Source: Holophaga foetida DSM 6591 (GTDB lineage: Bacteria > Acidobacteriota > Holophagae > Holophagales > Holophagaceae). Taken from it: a stretch of DNA of 64,000 nucleotides. Below, one piece after another: positions 24,828-33,022 of the stretch (positions are counted from its first letter, which is position 1; the number at the start of each line of letters is the position of its first letter). The notes under the pieces are model-generated. The model was given only the letters and a program-made list of their open reading frames with translations. It did not search any database and was not told the DNA's origin. The stretch is from assembly GCF_000242615.2 (NCBI RefSeq), contig NZ_KI912268.1, positions 485,757 to 549,756 on the forward strand, given 5' to 3'. Position numbers and translations under genes: made by a program.

Positions 24828-27121
24828 TCCGATCAGCTCTTCTCTGTGTCATTGCTGGCGGCCTGGGGGCCCAGAGTCTCCCTTCGCTGCCCCCGTTCCC
24901 CATGCCCCAGACCACTCCGTCTCCTGCGGAGCTGGTTCCCATGCGCCCGTTCAACCCCCAGGATGGGCTTTCCAACCACCTCCCCTTCCGCTGGCGGGGC
25001 GACAAGGTCACGGAAAAGTTCGACTCCTGGGACCTGGAGACCGGGGCGATCCAGACCGACTCCATCCTTCTGGTGGCGGACCGCATCCATTACACACCCT
25101 CCACCGACGAGATCGTTGCCGAGGGACACATCCGCATGGAGGCGCCTGGGCTCCGACTTCGTTGCGAGCGCCTGAAGATGGATTGGCGGAAGCAGGTGGG
25201 AGAGGCCCAGGCACTGCTCCTGGAGATTCCTCCCACCTGGTCCCTCAGTTCAAGGCAGGTCTCCTTCACTTCCCTGCGCCATTGGGAATTCGAAAAGGTG
25301 GAGGTCTCCCCCTGTCCCGAGGAGAGGCCCGGCTGGAAAGCCATGGTCTCCAACCTCAAGGTGGATCTGGAGGGTTATGCGACCATGCAGAACCTCTGGC
25401 TCTGGATCAAGGACGTACCCACCCCCTACTACATGCCTTGGATCATGTACCCCGCCAAGTCCCAGCGAACACCCGGTCTCCTGCCTCCCAATATCCGATA
25501 CGGGGGCGCCACGGGGTGGGCTCTCAGCATCCCCTACTACCAGACCTTCGGGGACACCGTGGATGCCACATTCTCGCCGGAGTACTACTCCAAGCAAGGC
25601 ACCATGTGGGGCGGCGAGTTGCGGTGGAGCCCGGAACCGACCCATCAGGGCAGCTTCCAGGGCCGGGCCATCCACCAGACGAGTGATGGCGAGAACCGGT
25701 ACCGCTACTCCCTTAAGGAACTCTGGCAGCGCGAAGACGGGTGGCAGTTCTCGGCAGATATCAATCAGGCTTCGGACACGCTCCTGGAATCGGATTACGG
25801 GAGCGGCATTGTCACTGCTCAGCAGGCCAACTACGACAGTTCTGTCTTCGTCGGCAAGAACTTCTCCTGGGCCAGCTTCAATCTGGTCGCCTCGGAGCAG
25901 AAGAGCTTCTTCACGGAATCTGACGCATTCTATAGTTCAGAGTTTCCCAATTCACTAAAAAAGCAAACACTTCCTGAAATACAGGCACGTCTCTTCCCCA
26001 TCTCTGCAGGTCGCTTCTACCTTGACGGGGGTGTCCGAGTGGGCCAGATGGCCTACCGCCTGGATCTTGGAGATGATCTCCCTGAACCTTCCTACCGATG
26101 GAACCGGGAGGATATCTTCACCCGCCTCCAGGGGCGCATCGGGCAGTTCGGGCCCTTCCGGACCGACCTCCAGCTCCAGGGGCGTTTCACCCATTACAGC
26201 GCCACCCTGCACAACTCGGTCTTCGACACCTCCATCTCAAATGGTGGATTTCTCGACCCGGCTCAGAGCGCCGCCTTCAATCCCATGTGGGTGGATGGCG
26301 ATTCAGCCAACCGCCTCCTGGGATCCGGCCGGATCCAGCTTTCAGGCCCTCCCCTGGGACGCACCTTCGAGAACCTGAAGCTCATGGGCTTCAGCGGGGA
26401 TCTCAAGCATGTCCTGGAGCCTTTCGTCGCCTTCACGGAAACCACGGACTACGATCAGGCGGGCAGGGTGCCCCGCTTCGACGAAGTCGATTCCCGTCCA
26501 GGCGTGGCAGGCAGTGCCATGGGCGAAAGGAGCCTGGAGTTCGGCATGAAGCACCACCTCCTGGGGCGTCCGGGAAAGGGGAGCGACTACCTGGATCTGG
26601 TGCGCTGGAGGATCTCCACCAAATACCACTTCCAGCCCATCATCCTTTCGGATGGGCGGATCGAGAGCGGGTGGGGCTCCATCGACAATGATCTCGACAT
26701 CGAGCCCAACGATCGCCTGCGCATCAGCTTCCGGCGCTCCGCCGCGCTGAGCGAAGGCTCCGGGGACAACTCCCTGTCGGCGGAATACAAGACCGGGGAC
26801 GGAAGCCGCCTCAATCTGGCCCTGTTCTCCACGGCCATCAGTCCATTCCTGGTGCGCCAGCGGGGCATCCAGGCCGGGGGCATGCATCGCTTCATGGATG
26901 ACCGCCTTCGTCTGGAATTCACAGCCAACTATGACCTGGCCCTCAAGAAGCTTTCCACGGGACAGGTGGTTCTGGCCTATGTCACCCCGTGCATCGCCAC
27001 GAACCTGAAGTTCTCCCGCACATCCCTCAACGCCACCAGTTCGGTAAGCCGTGAAAATCGCCTGGAACTGGGTTTCACCCTCAGGAATCTGGGAGACTTG
27101 GTGACATGGAGCATCTTCTGA
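24824..27121 (+). CDS. lptD: LPS-assembly outer membrane protein LptD
   Basis: Outer-membrane translocon for lipopolysaccharide, 765 residues. I take TTG 24824 as start because it opens a signal peptide (LIRSALLCVIAGGLGAQS) directly after the overlapping small ORF. An N-terminal OstA/jelly-roll domain follows (DSILLVADRIHYTPSTDEIVAEGHIRMEAPGLRLRCERLKMDW), then the LptD barrel with PTPYYMPWIMYPAKSQRTPGLLPPNIRYG, the typical (P)xRxSGFLxP-type junction, and alternating strands up to an aromatic-terminated end. Other lpt functions lie at 35766-38227 and 43055-45241. Confidence 0.9.
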   Translation: MIRSALLCVIAGGLGAQSLPSLPPFPMPQTTPSPAELVPMRPFNPQDGLSNHLPFRWRGDKVTEKFDSWDLETGAIQTDSILLVADRIHYTPSTDEIVAEGHIRMEAPGLRLRCERLKMDWRKQVGEAQALLLEIPPTWSLSSRQVSFTSLRHWEFEKVEVSPCPEERPGWKAMVSNLKVDLEGYATMQNLWLWIKDVPTPYYMPWIMYPAKSQRTPGLLPPNIRYGGATGWALSIPYYQTFGDTVDATFSPEYYSKQGTMWGGELRWSPEPTHQGSFQGRAIHQTSDGENRYRYSLKELWQREDGWQFSADINQASDTLLESDYGSGIVTAQQANYDSSVFVGKNFSWASFNLVASEQKSFFTESDAFYSSEFPNSLKKQTLPEIQARLFPISAGRFYLDGGVRVGQMAYRLDLGDDLPEPSYRWNREDIFTRLQGRIGQFGPFRTDLQLQGRFTHYSATLHNSVFDTSISNGGFLDPAQSAAFNPMWVDGDSANRLLGSGRIQLSGPPLGRTFENLKLMGFSGDLKHVLEPFVAFTETTDYDQAGRVPRFDEVDSRPGVAGSAMGERSLEFGMKHHLLGRPGKGSDYLDLVRWRISTKYHFQPIILSDGRIESGWGSIDNDLDIEPNDRLRISFRRSAALSEGSGDNSLSAEYKTGDGSRLNLALFSTAISPFLVRQRGIQAGGMHRFMDDRLRLEFTANYDLALKKLSTGQVVLAYVTPCIATNLKFSRTSLNATSSVSRENRLELGFTLRNLGDLVTWSIF

Positions 27122-28233
27122 GGAAGGCCTGGCTTCTGGAACTGCGGGAGCCTACGCCGGACTTCATGGCGGTCTATGCCCGGAGAGTCAAGACAGGAGG
27201 GCAGGATACAGCCCTGAAGGAACTGGTGGAACGCCTACCACTTTCAGGCCCCGCCGCCCTGCGATCAGCCCAGGGCTTGATGGTGCTGCGGGCCATCCTG
27301 CTCCTGGCTCCCTGGCTTGAGGTGCCTTCCCTGCACGGCATGCTGGCGGCCCACGCCCTGGGATTGGCCACGGGACCCGCAGCCAACGTGCCTGAGGCAT
27401 CCTCTGGGGCCGAGACCTATGCATCTCTGCGGACCCGAGTGTCACCGGACATGGCCAGCACCGGCATCAAAGGCATCCTGGCCCACCAGATGGAGGATCT
27501 GGCCAGTCGTCTGGGGCTGGGAGCGGGGCTCCTGCCGCTCCTCCAATCCATCTGCGCCGCCCTTCCCGCCGATCTCTACTGGCACCAGCGGGCATTGAAG
27601 CGCCTGAAGGGTCCTGCGCCCCAGGCGCCTTCGGGGGATCCCGTCCGCGTAATCTGCGAGGGGAGCCTTGTGGCGGTCCTGGATCTCTTCGGAAGCATGG
27701 TCAGGAGAGGCGAGCCCGTCCTGGGATTCCTGGCGGAAGCGGCATCCCGCAAACTGCTGGAGGCGGATCGGGGGCTTCAGGGGCGCACTTCCTGGATCTT
27801 CGCCTACCTTGCCGCCTTGGCGGGGGCTGGGCCGGCCCAGTGGCTCCAGGCCGCCGCCCTGATCCACCTCTTTCCATCGGAGGAATGGCCCGCTCTTGAG
27901 CCTGTGGACGGGGAAGCCAACCCCGGAGATCTATTGGAGGCCATTCTGGATGCCGATCCCCGCGAGGCCCGCCGCACGGCGCTCCAGGTATTGGGCCGAG
28001 TGGCTCCGACGGACCTCATGCCCATCCTGGCCGAGGCCGTTGCGGCCAGTGACCCCATGAACGATGGTGGCCACCGCCTCCTGGCCACCGCTGCGGTGGC
28101 TGAGCTCCTGCCCCGGCTGGACCGCACTTCACAGACCTGGATTGTCCTTGCCCTTGCCACCAGCCTCGCCGCCACACAAACCAGCGGGGACCAGGTGGAG
28201 ATGGGAAAGAGGGCCTGGAATAGGGTTGTATAG
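27106..28233 (+). CDS. Unknown protein, helical-repeat-like
   Basis: 375 residues, beginning inside the last 16 bases of lptD, so it is part of that operon. No signal peptide or clear membrane span. The sequence is Leu/Ala rich with regularly spaced helices (for example EARRTALQVLGRVAPTDLMPILAEAVAASDP and HRLLATAAVAELLPRLDR), resembling HEAT/armadillo-type repeats in its last third. I do not recognise a family and no catalytic motif is evident. The position suggests a link to envelope assembly, but that is only context. Confidence 0.7.
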   Translation: MEHLLRKAWLLELREPTPDFMAVYARRVKTGGQDTALKELVERLPLSGPAALRSAQGLMVLRAILLLAPWLEVPSLHGMLAAHALGLATGPAANVPEASSGAETYASLRTRVSPDMASTGIKGILAHQMEDLASRLGLGAGLLPLLQSICAALPADLYWHQRALKRLKGPAPQAPSGDPVRVICEGSLVAVLDLFGSMVRRGEPVLGFLAEAASRKLLEADRGLQGRTSWIFAYLAALAGAGPAQWLQAAALIHLFPSEEWPALEPVDGEANPGDLLEAILDADPREARRTALQVLGRVAPTDLMPILAEAVAASDPMNDGGHRLLATAAVAELLPRLDRTSQTWIVLALATSLAATQTSGDQVEMGKRAWNRVV

Positions 28234-28262
28234 ATTCTGTATATTTGCCCTTTTTTGACCAC

Positions 28263-28314
28263 TTGAACTCATGAATATCGACGATTATTCAGATTCCATA
28301 AAAGCTTGTCGATA
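28263..28314 (+). promoter_or_regulatory. Candidate promoter and inverted repeat upstream of the binding protein
   Basis: TTGAAC (28263-28268) and TATTCA (28286-28291) are 17 bases apart, an acceptable but imperfect housekeeping promoter. Overlapping it, TATCGAC (28276-28282) and GTCGATA (28308-28314) form a 7-base inverted repeat with a 25-base spacer that brackets the -10 and probable transcription start; it could be an operator or a leader hairpin. Both are weak predictions. Confidence 0.3.
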
Positions 28315-28350
28315 GTCCCCTCACCGAGGAAGCATCCTCTGGAGGGAATC

Positions 28351-29493
28351 ATGCGCGAAATTCTTCTTCCCGCACTGTTGTCGATCATTGCTTCAGGCGC
28401 TTCATTCGCGTGGGGTGAAGCGGGCGTTCTGCAGCAGGAGTTGCGGGTCGGGATGTCGAATGCATTGAGTGGGCCTGCGGCCCAATTGGGCTCCCGGTTG
28501 AAGGTCGGCGTGGACGTCTATTTCAACAAGGTGAACACCGCCGGTGGCGTGAACGGAAGGAAGATCAAGCTGATCAGCTACGACGATGCCTATGAGCCGG
28601 GCAAGTGTGTGGCCTACACCGCGAAGCTCCTCGAGAGCGATAACGTCTTCGCACTGCTTGGCTACGTGGGGACGCCGACCTCCTCGGCCGTCCTTCCCCT
28701 CGTGACCGAGTCCCGGGTTCCCTTCGTGGCTCCCTTGACCGGGGCGGATTCTTTCCGGAGTCCCGTTAAGAATTGCGTCTACAACGTTCGGGCCTCCTAT
28801 GCGGACGAGACGGAATACCTGGTGGAGCATCTGACCAAGGACCTGGGGATCAAAAGAATCGGCATCATGGTCCAGAACGACTCCTTTGGGGCCGCTGGAG
28901 AGGAGGGTGTCCTGGCTGCCCTCCGCCGACGCTCCATGAGTCTCCAGGGGAAGGGCACCTTCAAGCGGAATACAGAGGATGTCGGTGCGGGACTGGCCAA
29001 ATTGCAGGAGGCGCAACCCGAGGCCGTCGTCCTGATCGGAACCTACCAGTCTCTGGCCGCAGTCGTGAAAAAGGCCAAGACCGACCACTTCAAACCCACG
29101 TTTGCGACCATCTCCTTCGTCGGAACGGAATCCTTGGTCCAGGCTCTGGGTGCCGATGGCGATGGCGTCTACATCTCCCAGGTCATGCCCTCACCCGTTG
29201 ACGCCAGGGTGCCACTGATCGCAGCCTATCAGAAGGACATGAAGGCCGCAGGGGAGAACCTTGATTACGGCAGCCTGGAGGGATATGTGAATGCCGCCGT
29301 CTTCGTGGAGGGCCTCAAGAAGTGCGGTGCCAACCCGACCCGCGAAGCCTTCCTGGCCGCCATGGATGCCCTCCAGATAGACCTGGGAGGTGTGAACGTC
29401 CACTACACCCCCAGCAACCACCAAGCCTTGAAAAAGGTTTATGGCGTCAGGATCCAGGCAGGGAAGGCAGTCCCTGTCGAGGTGTTCAACTAA
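28351..29493 (+). CDS. Branched-chain amino acid-type ABC substrate-binding protein
   Basis: 380 residues with a signal peptide (MREILLPALLSIIASGASFAWG). The mature part has the LivJ/LivK type I periplasmic binding fold: LRVGMSNALSGPAAQLGSRLKVGVDVYFNKVNTAGGVNGRKIKLISYDDAYEPGK, then LLGYVGTPTSSAVLPLV and RIGIMVQNDSFGAAGEEGV. GGAGGG precedes the ATG. No liv permease or ATPase genes are adjacent, so the ligand and partners are unknown; orphan members can also serve as sensory binding proteins for chemoreceptors, which are plentiful in this window. Confidence 0.88.
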   Translation: MREILLPALLSIIASGASFAWGEAGVLQQELRVGMSNALSGPAAQLGSRLKVGVDVYFNKVNTAGGVNGRKIKLISYDDAYEPGKCVAYTAKLLESDNVFALLGYVGTPTSSAVLPLVTESRVPFVAPLTGADSFRSPVKNCVYNVRASYADETEYLVEHLTKDLGIKRIGIMVQNDSFGAAGEEGVLAALRRRSMSLQGKGTFKRNTEDVGAGLAKLQEAQPEAVVLIGTYQSLAAVVKKAKTDHFKPTFATISFVGTESLVQALGADGDGVYISQVMPSPVDARVPLIAAYQKDMKAAGENLDYGSLEGYVNAAVFVEGLKKCGANPTREAFLAAMDALQIDLGGVNVHYTPSNHQALKKVYGVRIQAGKAVPVEVFN

Positions 29494-29537
29494 ACCTCGA
29501 AAACAAGAAACAATTCATACACTGTCACACGGGCGGA

Positions 29538-30011
29538 TCACCTGGGAGGGGCCCCATCTCCGCTTGTGGATGTTCTAATAATATAGATGGGCTCATATTT
29601 TCCAGCGGGCTCTGGCGGAATGAGTTTGGTTTCGATCTTGGAGACACCCGATTTCTGGAGCTCGGAACGCATAACCATGAATCGTTTTTCTCTAAGGGAG
29701 GGCGTGATTCCAGGATTTGCGGGGCAGGCGAGTACCCATACCCCGTCCTTGCCCCAGGAGGCTGTCCACGCTTTGAGCTTCTTCAAAGCTCCAGGGGATA
29801 GACTTGCATCCTTCTTGATGAAGAAGATGGTCTCGCGCCTGGACTCGGGCTTGCTCGGGGTGGGGCCCGGAGTGGGAACCGGCATGCTCGCGACGGGGCG
29901 GGGTGTGACCGGAGTGGGGTTGGGCTTGGGTCTGCCTTGGCAGCCTGAGATGGACAGAGCAAGGAGGCCGACTGCGACCGAAAATACGTGAACATGCAAC
30001 CGCTCGCCCAT
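29538..30011 (-). CDS. Lipoprotein with degenerate OmpA-like domain
   Basis: 157 residues. The start at 30011 has AAGGAG upstream and gives a lipoprotein signal (VFSVAVGLLALSISGC, lipobox Cys). A Pro/Thr-rich linker follows (about 25-55), then TIFFIKKDASLSPGALKKLKAWTASWGKDGVWVLACPANPGITPSLREKRFMVMRSELQKSGV, which has the strand-helix-strand rhythm of the OmpA/MotB peptidoglycan-binding domain, but the usual Asp/Arg peptidoglycan ligands are poorly kept. The OmpA-like assignment is tentative. It lies just downstream of the CxxC-rich gene on the same strand. Confidence 0.6.
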   Translation of the reverse strand: MGERLHVHVFSVAVGLLALSISGCQGRPKPNPTPVTPRPVASMPVPTPGPTPSKPESRRETIFFIKKDASLSPGALKKLKAWTASWGKDGVWVLACPANPGITPSLREKRFMVMRSELQKSGVSKIETKLIPPEPAGKYEPIYIIRTSTSGDGAPPR

Positions 30012-30075
30012 CCGTAATGCTCCTTGATTAATCAATCGTGGCATAACGGACTGATGTGGGCAAACGGATACCCGA

Positions 30076-30609
30076 CTACCGCCTATAAACACCTGTTCCA
30101 TTGCATGTCTTGCAGTCGATCTCGACCTGGAGACTGCCCTTGCACTTCTTGCAGTCCATCTTCAGGGCGCCGACACCAGAACACCTGGAACAGGGGGTAG
30201 AAAACGCCAGTTGAGTCTTGTGCCCCTTGCAGCGAGGGCATTGTGTGCCATCCGCCAGCACGCCCTTGCCTTCACAACGAGCGCATGGGCCCGCTTTCTG
30301 GGAATAGGTCCCGGATCCGGAACATTTCCGGCACTTCACGGTGACGGCTCCCTGGCCCCTGCAGAAGTCGCAATCGACGATCATGTGACCAGTGCCGTCG
30401 CATCTCAGGCACTTGACGCCGGGATCTTCAGGTCGCTCCCCGGCAGGGATGGGTTGCGTTCCAGCGTCCGTCTTCTTCTCGATGGCGGGCCCTTCCTGAA
30501 CGCTGGCATCAGGCATCTCAGCCGCTTTTCTCAGGATGATCTTTTCCAGCTTCTTCCTCTTTTCCACTTCGCGCTTTCGCTTGTCAGCCTGAGCCTTTGT
30601 CTTTGCCAC
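30076..30609 (-). CDS. Cytoplasmic protein with eight CxxC zinc motifs
   Basis: About 177 residues. The N-terminal part is a charged helix rich in Lys/Arg/Glu, then a short linker. The C-terminal 115 residues carry eight CxxC motifs, most as CxxCxGxG (CLRCDGTG, CDFCRGQG, CRKCSGSG, CARCEGKG, CPRCKGHK, CSRCSGVG, CKKCKGSL, CKTCNGTG). DnaJ has four such motifs binding two zinc ions; this protein has twice that and no J domain, so four zinc ions are plausible. I prefer GTG 30609 (AAAGGA six bases upstream) over ATG 30633, which lacks a ribosome binding site. A chaperone, redox or RNA-related role is possible; none is proven. Confidence 0.75.
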   Translation of the reverse strand: MAKTKAQADKRKREVEKRKKLEKIILRKAAEMPDASVQEGPAIEKKTDAGTQPIPAGERPEDPGVKCLRCDGTGHMIVDCDFCRGQGAVTVKCRKCSGSGTYSQKAGPCARCEGKGVLADGTQCPRCKGHKTQLAFSTPCSRCSGVGALKMDCKKCKGSLQVEIDCKTCNGTGVYRR

Positions 30610-30650
30610 TGAGTTCCTTTCGGTAGAGGACATTCAAAGAATAGCGGAGA

Positions 30651-30675
30651 TTGTAAAATTATTAATTAATTACAA
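30651..30675. promoter_or_regulatory. AT-rich dyad upstream of the CxxC protein
   Basis: TTGTAA at 30651-30656 and TTACAA at 30670-30675 are inverted copies around an AT-only centre. The dyad lies about 40 bases upstream of the GTG start on the minus strand, where a promoter would be expected, and stands out in otherwise GC-rich DNA. It may be a promoter element or operator. The remainder of the 30676-30845 gap holds nothing recognisable. Confidence 0.25.
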
Positions 30676-30845
30676 GATACTTCACACAAGACCTCGGCAT
30701 CCTGCGACTTTTCCATGGGATTGTGCCTGGGATGCGCGCCTCTGGAGCTGCCGTCCCGGGAAATCCATTACAGCGATTGCTGGTGCTCCAGCTATACAGC
30801 CAAATGGATAGGCTCAAAGAGTGCGAAAGCAAGGAAAATCGCCCC

Positions 30846-31694
30846 CTACCGCACCGCCACCACCGATCGGGCCTCCGGTTCCATCTCATCCCCGGCATAG
30901 CCCACCCGCTCAAGGAAAAGGCCGGAAGAAGGCGCCGCCTTTTCGGACCAGTAGAGGGTGGCTTCGGGACCAGGTTGTTCCAGATCCTGGCGGAGCTGCT
31001 CCAGTTTTTCGCGGCCGAGGGCGCACTGGACGGCGGCTCCCACCATGCGGCGCACTTGGCGCCGCAGGAAGTGACCGGCGGTGATCCGAAGCAGGATCAG
31101 GTCGCCCTCCCTTGCGCACTGGCAGGAGCGCACATGGCCCTTGGGGCTTTCCCCGGGTTCCAGATCGGCGTAGGCGCTGAAGTCGTGAACCCCCTCGAAG
31201 CTGGACCAGGCCTGCTGGAGCTTATCCAGGGAGAGCGGGGCCTTGACCCACCAGACGTAGGGCTTGGCGAAGGCGCTTCGCCGCAGGGCGATCTGGTAGA
31301 CGTAGGTCCGGAAGGTGGCATCGTGACGGGCATGGAAGGAGGCGGGGCAGGGGACGATCTCCCGGATGGCGATATCAGCAGGCAGACCTTCGTCAAAGAT
31401 CCGCCGCAGCTCCGCAGGCCGGGGAGCCGGGGCCGCCAAGTGGAGGTGGGCCACCTGACCGGCGGCGTGAACCCCTCCATCGGTGCGTCCGGAACCCGTC
31501 AGGTTGAGCACACGCAGGCCCCCCTGGTGCAGCACCCGCTCCAGGGTGCCTGCCACGGTGCGCACGCCCTGGGCGGACTGCTTTTCGCCTTGCTTCTGCC
31601 AACCCTGGTAGCGGGACCCATCGTATTCAAGAAGGATCCGGTAGGCCGTGCGTTCTGGCCCCTTGCCGGGCTTGGGTTTTCCTGTGGGTTTCAT
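30846..31694 (-). CDS. truA: tRNA pseudouridine(38-40) synthase
   Basis: Converts uridines 38-40 of the tRNA anticodon stem-loop to pseudouridine. 282 residues with YRILLEYDGSRYQGWQKQ near the start, the catalytic Asp72 in GSGRTDGGVHAAGQ, FHARHDATFRTYVYQI, and HFLRRQVRRMVGAAV, all standard TruA blocks. The N-terminus has a short Lys/Pro/Gly-rich extension. It overlaps the upstream CheY-like gene by four bases and is probably cotranscribed with it and the PHP gene. Confidence 0.95.
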   Translation of the reverse strand: MKPTGKPKPGKGPERTAYRILLEYDGSRYQGWQKQGEKQSAQGVRTVAGTLERVLHQGGLRVLNLTGSGRTDGGVHAAGQVAHLHLAAPAPRPAELRRIFDEGLPADIAIREIVPCPASFHARHDATFRTYVYQIALRRSAFAKPYVWWVKAPLSLDKLQQAWSSFEGVHDFSAYADLEPGESPKGHVRSCQCAREGDLILLRITAGHFLRRQVRRMVGAAVQCALGREKLEQLRQDLEQPGPEATLYWSEKAAPSSGLFLERVGYAGDEMEPEARSVVAVR

Positions 31695-32095
31695 GGGCCT
31701 TCCGGCAGAATACGGCTGATTTCCTGGAGGAAAAGATCCGGGTCGTGGATGGGTTTGGAGATGTAGTGCTCGGCTCCGGTTTCCGCGATGAAGCGCTCCC
31801 GGTCGCCGAACATGGCGTGGGCCGTGGCCAGCATCACAGGCACCTTGGCTGTGGCGGGGTTCTGTTTGAGGAGGCGGGTGATGAAGACACCGTCCACCTT
31901 TTTCCCGTCATAGACCGAGTGACTCAGGCTGATGTCCATGATGATGGCGGAAATATCTCCCGACTGTGCAAGGCTCAGGATTTCCTCCACGTCCTCCGAA
32001 ACGGCAACTTCGTAGCCCCCCTTGCGGACCAGTACTACCGACATGAATTTCACATTTATTGGATCATCCTCGACGATCAGGATCTTTCTGGGCAT
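31691..32095 (-). CDS. Stand-alone CheY-like response regulator
   Basis: A single receiver domain of 134 residues: acidic pair in IVEDD (residues 9-11), phosphoacceptor Asp54 (IIMDISLS), Thr91 and Lys114 (ISKPIHDPD). A six-residue insertion (SHSVYDGKK) follows the Asp strand. There is no output domain, so it should act by protein contact. It sits between a PHP phosphoesterase and truA without a kinase, so its partner is unknown; a chemotaxis role is not implied by context. Confidence 0.88.
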   Translation of the reverse strand: MPRKILIVEDDPINVKFMSVVLVRKGGYEVAVSEDVEEILSLAQSGDISAIIMDISLSHSVYDGKKVDGVFITRLLKQNPATAKVPVMLATAHAMFGDRERFIAETGAEHYISKPIHDPDLFLQEISRILPEGP

Positions 32096-32128
32096 GACTG
32101 GCCTCTATACGGGAGATTCTACGCTGCC

Positions 32129-32968
32129 TCAGCGCTCGCACCAGCCCTCCAGTTCATTCAGGACATCATCGGGAATGGCCAGGGAGCCGCGACCGGTCCC
32201 GAGACTGATGCCGGGTTTGGTGGCGCCGTGGTAATCGCTTCCTCCGCTCCGGGCCATGTCCAGTTCCAGAGCAAGTTTCAGGAAGTAGCGCTCTTCCGTG
32301 GGGCTGTAATCGGCGTAATAGGTTTCAAATCCGCAGATCCCCATGGCCTTGAGGTCGGCCATGGCTTGGTCCCAGCGGAAGTTCCGGTTGGCTGAGCGCC
32401 CGGGATGGGCCACCACCGGTACCCCCTTGGCCTCCCGGATCCAGCGGCAGGCTTCCGCTGGTTGCAGTTCCTGAAATGGGACATGGCCGGGGCAACCCTC
32501 GCCGATGATGCGCTTGAAGGCGTCCTGGGGGCTTCCGGCAAAGCCGAGGCGATGCAGCGCCCTGGCGAAGTGAGCCCTTGATACCAGTTCTGCTCCGGCA
32601 TGGGATTTCACATCCTCCCAGTCCATCTGGATGCCGATATCCCCGAGTCGCTCCATCATCCTGCGATTCCGCTCCTCTCGTCGCCGACCCAGCCCGAGGA
32701 CCCGCTCATGCAACTGTTCGTCCTGGAGATCCAGGAAGAGGCCGAGGATATGGAGTTCCATGCCGATGAATCGGCAACTCAGCTCGATGCCCGGGATCAG
32801 GCGGGTGGAGCATTTGGGCTGACAGGCCATGAAGGTTGGCAATCCGGCCAGGGTGTCGTGATCCGTGAGTGCCAGGGCTTTGAGCCCCTGGGTGTGGGCC
32901 GCCTGGGCCAAAGCGGAAGGCGAATCGGTTCCATCCGAGTAGAGGGAATGGCAGTGCAGATCAATCAC
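32129..32968 (-). CDS. PHP-domain phosphoesterase (RNase AM/TrpH type)
   Basis: 279 residues. The N-terminus VIDLHCHSLYSDGTDSP gives the first metal-binding motif of the PHP superfamily; others are LTDHDTLAG, GIELSC, a HPGRS motif (VVAHPGRSANRN) and SGGSDYHG near the end. The closest known group is YciV/TrpH, which includes E. coli RNase AM, a 5'-3' exonuclease and nucleoside 3',5'-bisphosphate phosphatase. I use GTG 32968 because the domain begins there; an ATG at 33010 would add 14 residues. It is divergent from the carbonic anhydrase gene. Confidence 0.85.
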   Translation of the reverse strand: MIDLHCHSLYSDGTDSPSALAQAAHTQGLKALALTDHDTLAGLPTFMACQPKCSTRLIPGIELSCRFIGMELHILGLFLDLQDEQLHERVLGLGRRREERNRRMMERLGDIGIQMDWEDVKSHAGAELVSRAHFARALHRLGFAGSPQDAFKRIIGEGCPGHVPFQELQPAEACRWIREAKGVPVVAHPGRSANRNFRWDQAMADLKAMGICGFETYYADYSPTEERYFLKLALELDMARSGGSDYHGATKPGISLGTGRGSLAIPDDVLNELEGWCER

Positions 32969-33022
32969 GGGGCCTTCTTTTCTTGGGGTATTGTTGTCAA
33001 GGCAAGGCATAAGGAGGTAAGC

